A stretch of DNA of 18,987 nt from an uncultured Christensenella sp. (GTDB taxonomy: Bacteria; Bacillota; Clostridia; Christensenellales; UBA1242), in NCBI GenBank assembly GCA_910584815.1, contig CAJUBT010000026.1, positions 1 through 18,987 on the forward strand, given 5' to 3'. The notes beneath the pieces were generated by a model. That model was not told the DNA's origin. It ran no database searches and saw only the letters and a program-made list of their open reading frames with translations. The position numbers and the translations under genes are program-made. Of this stretch, positions 15,008-18,987 are shown one piece after another (within the stretch, counting starts at the first letter, position 1; each line of letters starts with the position of its first letter).

Positions 15008-15667
15008 ATGAGTAAAGAAAATAAAATAACAGTTGATGTTTATAAAAATGGTGGGGCAGAAAAATACTTAATAAATTGTAAAGTTCACGATGAGTTAGAC
15101 CGAGGAAAAGCCAATCGTAAACGCGAAAAATTAAATAAATTTATTTTATCAAGTTTTTCAACCTTGTCAAAAGGTGATAGTATTTTTGAAATTGGTTCCG
15201 CTAATGGCGAAACAGCAAAATTTATGCAAGACAGCGGCTATAATGTTACAGCTAGTGATGTTGCTACTGCCTTTATTGAAGCAACAAAAAAGCTAAATGT
15301 GAACACCATTAAATTTAATGTGCTAGAAGATGAATTTAAACAAAAATATAATGGAATGTATTGTTGGAGAGTTTTTGTTCATTTTACAACTGAAGATTTT
15401 ACAAAAGCACTAACAAATGTTTATAGCGGTTTAGAAGATAATGGAATTTTTATTTTTAATGTAATGAATAGAGATATTAAAGATGTTGATGGTGAAATGG
15501 TAGATTTTGCTGGAGAATATTATATGGGGGCAGAGAGATATTATCATTATTTTTCAAAAAATTTGGTTGATGATATTATTAAAAATATAGGCTTTAACAT
15601 CGTTTCTTTTCATACAGAAGGTGGAGATAGCAATAACAAATGGCTTGTTTATGTGTTAAAAAAATAA
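15008..15667 (+). CDS. Class I SAM-dependent methyltransferase
   Basis: A 219-residue soluble protein with a Rossmann-type methyltransferase core. Motif I is FEIGSANGE at about 60-68, which binds SAM. The acidic end of strand 2 is D84 (NVTASD). A later strand and helix follow with WRVFVHFTTEDF near 120-131 and GIFIFNVMNRD near 147-157, as in Methyltransf_11/12-type enzymes. The substrate is not evident; the N-terminal 50 residues, with many charged residues, may form the substrate lid. AAGGAG lies 12 nt before the ATG. It stands alone between the tRNA terminator and its own downstream terminator, so it is probably monocistronic and gives no functional context. Confidence 0.85.
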   Translation: MSKENKITVDVYKNGGAEKYLINCKVHDELDRGKANRKREKLNKFILSSFSTLSKGDSIFEIGSANGETAKFMQDSGYNVTASDVATAFIEATKKLNVNTIKFNVLEDEFKQKYNGMYCWRVFVHFTTEDFTKALTNVYSGLEDNGIFIFNVMNRDIKDVDGEMVDFAGEYYMGAERYYHYFSKNLVDDIIKNIGFNIVSFHTEGGDSNNKWLVYVLKK

Positions 15668-15849
15668 TTTAAATTATTAATTAACTGCTAAAAATTTCAT
15701 TTTAATAAATAAAATATAATTTAAAATTATGAAATAATATAAACTAGTTTTTTATTTAAAATTTTTAATTAGCAAACAAAAGTAAAATTATTTTTTTAAA
15801 TAATCTCACTTAAATAAAAATATTTTCATATATTAAATAAGTATTAAAT

Positions 15850-15886
15850 AGCGTTATAGAATTTATATGTTCTATAGCGTTTTTTT
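15850..15886 (+). terminator. Rho-independent terminator downstream of the methyltransferase gene
   Basis: AGCGTTATAGAA (15850-15861) pairs with TTCTATAGCGTT (15870-15881), 12 pairs including two G-U, with an 8-nt loop and T to 15886. It is 183 bp after the methyltransferase stop. Confidence 0.85.
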
Positions 15887-16040
15887 ATAAAATTCTTTTA
15901 AACATTATGATGTTTTCTATTTTTTATGTTATTATATAATATAAAAAAATAAATTAGTGTTTATATCTTATTTATCAAAAATATAACATATAATCTAATT
16001 TACCTAAACATAAATTTTTAGTGCAAGGTTTATAAAAAGT

Positions 16041-16046
16041 TATAAT
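16041..16046 (+). promoter_or_regulatory. Possible -10 box of the glnN promoter
   Basis: A perfect TATAAT. The -35 region at the right distance (TTAGTG, 16018-16023, 17 bp away) is poor, which would fit an activator-dependent or weak promoter. The start would be near 16053, inside the palindrome listed next. Confidence 0.4.
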
Positions 16047-16050
16047 ACTT

Positions 16051-16069
16051 ATTTAAGTTTAACTTAAAT
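16051..16069. promoter_or_regulatory. 19-bp palindrome, likely operator of glnN
   Basis: ATTTAAGTTTAACTTAAAT has perfect 9-bp arms around one T. It begins 4 bp after the TATAAT and would cover the transcription start, a classic repressor position. It does not match the Bacillus GlnR/TnrA consensus (TGTNA-N7-TNACA). Confidence 0.5.
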
Positions 16070-16142
16070 TGAGTTTTTGCTTTAGAACTGTTTAATAAAG
16101 TAATTAACAAAAATTAAAAGGTAATGTTATTAGGAGAAAAAA

Positions 16143-18230
16143 ATGAATATAGTAGAAGTCTTTGCGGAAAATGTTTTTAACGATAAGGTTATGAAAGAAA
16201 AATTACCAGCCCTTGTTTATAATCAATTAAAAATTACAAGGGAACAAGGTTCTGAACTTGATGCCAGCATTGCATCCGTAGTAGCAACCGCTATGAAGGA
16301 TTGGGCCTTAGAAAAAGGTGCAACTCATTTTACTCATTGGTTTCAACCAATGACAAGTATAACCGCAGAAAAGCACGATAGCTTTTTATCTAAACTAGAT
16401 GGTAAAGCAATAAGCGAATTTTCTGGCAAAGAACTTACAAGAGGGGAAGCCGATGCCTCAAGTTTTCCATCTGGCAGTTTGCGAACAACTTTTGAAGCCC
16501 GTGGCTATACTTCGTGGGACCCTAATTCTTATGCTTTTATAAAAGATGAAACTTTATGCATTCCAACTGCTTTTTGTTCTTATGGTGGAGAAGCGTTAGA
16601 CAAAAAAACGCCTCTTCTTCGATCTATGGAGGCAATAAACACTCAAGCCTTGCGTATTTTAAAATTGTTTGGTAACACAGAGGTAACAAGGGTACTTTCA
16701 ACAGTTGGTGCAGAACAAGAATATTTTTTAATAGATAAAGATATGTATTCAAAGCGTAAGGACCTAGTTTTAACAGGAAGAACACTATTTGGGGCAAAAC
16801 TACCAAAAGGACAGGAGTTGGAAGACCATTATTTTGGCACAATTCGCCCAAGAGTTAAGGCTTTTATGAAAGAACTTGATGAAGAACTTTGGAAACTAGG
16901 GGTTTATGCAAAAACAGAACATAATGAAGTTGCCCCTTGTCAGCACGAACTTGCCCCTATTTACACTCGTAGCAATGTTGCCACCGACCATAACCAATTA
17001 ACAATGGAAATTATGAAAAAGGTGGCAGAAAAGCATAACCTTGTTTGTCTTCTTCACGAAAAACCTTTTGCAAACATAAATGGTAGCGGGAAGCATAATA
17101 ACTGGTCGCTTGCAACTAACACAAGAGTTAATTTATTAGAAGCTGGTTCTTCTCCAGCAGAAAATGCACAATTCATTTTATTTTTAACTGCTGTTATAAA
17201 GGCTGTAGATGAACATCAAGACCTTTTAAGGCTTAGTGTGGCAAGTGCGGGTAACGACCATCGTCTAGGCGGGCACGAAGCCCCTCCTGCAATTATTTCA
17301 ATGTTTTTGGGTGATGAACTTGAAGATATATTACTTGCAATAGAGAAGGGCGAAAAGGCACAAAATAAGCAAAGAAAAGTTATGAAACTGGGCGTTAATA
17401 CTCTGCCTGCTTTTCCAATGGATACAACAGACCGCAATAGAACTTCTCCTTTTGCTTTCACTGGCAATAAGTTTGAATTTAGAATGCCTGGGTCAAATTA
17501 CTCAATTTCTGGTGCTAATGTAATTTTAAACACCATTGTGGCAGACACACTAATGCAGTTTGCTGATACTTTAGAAAAAGCAAAAGATTTTAACTCGGAA
17601 TTAAATACTTTAGTTGCAAAAGTAATAACCGAACATAAACGAATTATTTTTAACGGAAACAACTATTCTTCTAGTTGGGTGGAAGAAGCAGAAAAACGAG
17701 GCTTATTAAATTTAAAATCTGCAGATGAAGCAATTCCTTATTTTAAGTTAGAGGAAAACATTGCTTTGTTTGAACGCCATAAAGTTTTTAACAGAAAAGA
17801 AGTAGAAAGTAGAACTGAAATACTTCTTGATAGTTATGTTAAAACAATAAACATAGAAGCACTTACAATGATTGAAATGGTTAAAAGAGAAATTTATCCT
17901 GCAACTAATTTGTTTTTATTAGACCTTTCAAAAACAATTAAAGCAAAGAAAGATTTAACACTTGATATTGGCTTGGCAAGTGAAGACTTAGAATTGTTTG
18001 AACATATTTCTAAGTTAACTCAAAAAACTTTGTTAGAGGTTAAGAACTTAGAAAAGCTTTTAGATGATGCTAAAAAAATAACTGATATAGAAACTCTTGC
18101 ACATTTTTATCATAACAGCATTTTAAGTTCTATGAGTTATATCCGCCATTTATGCGATGAAATAGAAGTAAATATTGGTAAAAACTATTACCCAATGCCT
18201 ACATATACCGACATACTTTTTAGTGTGTAA
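16143..18230 (+). CDS. glnN: Type III glutamine synthetase GlnN
   Basis: A 695-residue cytoplasmic enzyme that makes glutamine from glutamate, ammonia and ATP. Its length and sequence are those of the large type III enzymes (about 700 residues), not GlnA (about 450). Motifs include the N-terminal THFTHWFQPMT near 61-71, GAEQEYFLI at 189-197, EHNEVAPCQHEL at 259-270, GSGKHNNWS at 314-322, the ATP/metal segment around LSVASAGNDHRLGGHEAPPA near 364-383, and NRTSPFAFTGNKFEFR at 432-447. The C-terminal 150 residues are helical and specific to this type. AGGAG lies 6 nt before the ATG. A palindromic operator candidate lies upstream and a terminator follows, so it is probably a single-gene unit controlled by nitrogen supply. 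No GlnR-like regulator is nearby. Confidence 0.96.
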   Translation: MNIVEVFAENVFNDKVMKEKLPALVYNQLKITREQGSELDASIASVVATAMKDWALEKGATHFTHWFQPMTSITAEKHDSFLSKLDGKAISEFSGKELTRGEADASSFPSGSLRTTFEARGYTSWDPNSYAFIKDETLCIPTAFCSYGGEALDKKTPLLRSMEAINTQALRILKLFGNTEVTRVLSTVGAEQEYFLIDKDMYSKRKDLVLTGRTLFGAKLPKGQELEDHYFGTIRPRVKAFMKELDEELWKLGVYAKTEHNEVAPCQHELAPIYTRSNVATDHNQLTMEIMKKVAEKHNLVCLLHEKPFANINGSGKHNNWSLATNTRVNLLEAGSSPAENAQFILFLTAVIKAVDEHQDLLRLSVASAGNDHRLGGHEAPPAIISMFLGDELEDILLAIEKGEKAQNKQRKVMKLGVNTLPAFPMDTTDRNRTSPFAFTGNKFEFRMPGSNYSISGANVILNTIVADTLMQFADTLEKAKDFNSELNTLVAKVITEHKRIIFNGNNYSSSWVEEAEKRGLLNLKSADEAIPYFKLEENIALFERHKVFNRKEVESRTEILLDSYVKTINIEALTMIEMVKREIYPATNLFLLDLSKTIKAKKDLTLDIGLASEDLELFEHISKLTQKTLLEVKNLEKLLDDAKKITDIETLAHFYHNSILSSMSYIRHLCDEIEVNIGKNYYPMPTYTDILFSV

Positions 18231-18356
18231 TTAATTACTTTTTAATTAAAAAATTTTAATTATTACTGAAAATTTTTAGTTATAAAATAAATTAGGTTAT
18301 TTAAAAGCATAGAGTTAGTTTCAATATAAAAATTTAAAATTGTTATATTTAAAAAT

Positions 18357-18408
18357 AAAACTTTATACTAATTGGAAATAAACCCCAAATTTGTATAAAG
18401 TTTTTTTT
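18357..18408 (+). terminator. Rho-independent terminator of glnN
   Basis: AAAACTTTATAC (18357-18368) is perfectly complementary to GTATAAAGTTTT (18393-18404). The inner part can pair further through AATTGG/CCAAATT, and the T-run reaches 18408. Confidence 0.85.
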
Positions 18409-18425
18409 AAAAAATAATTTATAGT

Positions 18426-18454
18426 TTGACAAAAATAAATATATTTAATATTCT
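18426..18454 (+). promoter_or_regulatory. Sigma-A type promoter
   Basis: A perfect TTGACA (18426-18431), 17-bp spacer and TATTCT (18449-18454). It would drive the glycosyltransferase remnant and probably the histidine phosphatase gene. Confidence 0.55.
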
Positions 18455-18690
18455 TAAAATGATAATAATCAAAAAGATTTTTAGAATGGGTTATATTACA
18501 AGGTTATCAAAAAAAATTAATTTATGATGTTTACTATATTTTTTTAATTAAAATATTTTTTTGCAGTTTTTAAAACTTACTTTAGCATTTATATAGTCAA
18601 AATTTATATTTATAAAAATATAGTTTATTGCTAAAATTAAATAGATAAAATAAGTTAAAAATTAATTAACAAATGAAAAGGAGAAAATTT

Positions 18691-18828
18691 ATGAATATCG
18701 CCATATTTACAGATAGTTTTCTTCCTGGGGTAGATGGCACAGAAAATGCAGTTTTAGGGTTTGCAGATGCACTTGTTGAAAGTGGCAATAATGTTTTGGT
18801 ATGTTGCCCAAAATTTATAAGAAGATAA
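18691..18828 (+). pseudogene. N-terminal remnant of a family 4 glycosyltransferase
   Basis: A 45-residue frame starting MNIAIFTDSFLPGVDGTENAV and ending PKFIRR, then TAA. It matches the N-terminal nucleotide-fold of GT4-type glycosyltransferases (short strand, FTDxFLP loop, Gly-rich turn, helix, second strand ending in a Cys-Cys-Pro). Intact members have about 350-400 residues, including a C-terminal UDP-sugar-binding domain. Here everything after the second strand is missing: the sequence after the stop is non-coding AT-rich DNA and the next gene begins 124 bp on. AAAGGAGA upstream is intact, so the peptide may still be made. Most likely a large internal and C-terminal deletion; an assembly error is possible. 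Confidence 0.7.
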
Positions 18829-18952
18829 TAAAGAAATAAATATATTTGTAAATTAATAATTAATAACCAAAAAATACAATTTTTTTAAAAAAATGATTTT
18901 TGCTTTGAAAATTAAAAAACAATCAGTCACGAAAAAAAGGAGAAAAATTACT

Positions 18953-18987
18953 ATGTTATATTTTGTAAGGCACGGTGCAACAGATTG
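18953..18987 (+). CDS. Histidine phosphatase family protein (partial, 5' end)
   Basis: Only the first 11 codons are in the window (MLYFVRHGATD), cut by the right edge. The RHG motif with the phospho-accepting His is diagnostic of the phosphoglycerate mutase/acid phosphatase superfamily, and YFVRHGxTDxN is the usual start of small GpmB/CobC-like phosphatases. AAAAAAAGGAG precedes the ATG. The specific substrate cannot be inferred. Confidence 0.75.
   Translation, partial: MLYFVRHGATD

Larger units (their letters stand above)
15668..16142. other. Intergenic with terminator and glnN leader
   Basis: No gene is visible. It contains the terminator at 15850-15886, a possible -10 box TATAAT at 16041-16046, a 19-bp palindrome at 16051-16069 and the glnN ribosome binding site AGGAG (16132-16136). 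Confidence 0.7.
18231..18690. other. Intergenic with terminator and promoter
   Basis: No gene is visible. It holds the glnN terminator (18357-18408), a sigma-A promoter (18426-18454) and a leader of about 230 nt rich in A and T before the next start codon. AAAGGAGA at about 18677-18684 is the binding site for the glycosyltransferase remnant. Confidence 0.75.

Noticed and set aside
18460..18470. TGATAATAATC resembling a Fur/PerR half-site
   Set aside because: Only 4-bp arms are symmetric and the flanking bases do not complete a 7-1-7 box; expected by chance in AT-rich DNA.

Overview
The window is very AT-rich and codes almost entirely on the + strand. It suggests an uncultured low-GC Firmicute, probably gut-type and Clostridia-like. 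The supporting signs are a mraZ-led division and cell-wall (dcw) cluster, a MurE with the meso-diaminopimelate signature DNPR, an FtsI/SpoVD-type transpeptidase with a C-terminal PASTA domain, a type III glutamine synthetase, Firmicute-type Shine-Dalgarno sites, encoded tRNA CCA ends and frequent TTG starts. TGA is used as a stop (mraY) and tryptophan is TGG, so the code is standard and this is not a wall-less Mollicute.

Layout. 1-205: a 13-bp tandem repeat and a promoter. 206-901: a metallophosphoesterase. 902-1372: a dense non-coding control region with a bidirectional terminator hairpin, palindromes, a perfect DnaA box and 10-bp-spaced MraZ-box repeats overlapping a promoter. 1373-10481: mraZ, rsmH, an FtsL-position membrane protein, ftsI/spoVD-like, murE, mraY, murD and ftsW, closed by a terminator. 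10612-12877: murA and ftsQ/divIB. 12878-14177: 1.3 kb with no ordinary gene except a 24-codon ORF with an excellent Shine-Dalgarno site and, 280 bp later, a strong orphan terminator. 14178-14535: four tRNAs (Gly-GCC, Val-UAC, Cys-GCA, Leu-UAA) behind a strong promoter and followed by a terminator. 15008-15667: a class I methyltransferase. 16143-18230: glnN with its own terminator. 18691-18828: a 45-residue remnant of a family-4 glycosyltransferase. From 18953: the start of a histidine phosphatase, cut by the window edge.

How the genes work together. MurA starts UDP-MurNAc synthesis. MurD and MurE add D-Glu and meso-DAP to the stem peptide, and MraY moves the precursor onto the lipid carrier. 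FtsW polymerises glycan and the FtsI/SpoVD-like enzyme cross-links it at the septum. FtsQ and the FtsL-position protein are the likely scaffold or regulators. MraZ probably represses the cluster through its own promoter. murF, murG, murC, ftsA and ftsZ are absent from this stretch.

Most notable points: the transpeptidase appears to start at a non-canonical AUU codon overlapping the stop of the upstream gene; it carries a cysteine pair spaced like the redox switch of Bacillus subtilis SpoVD; two of the four tRNAs have C instead of U at T-loop position 55; and there is an unexplained small-ORF/orphan-terminator locus at 13.2-13.65 kb. I found no clear phage, CRISPR, transposon or defence system.
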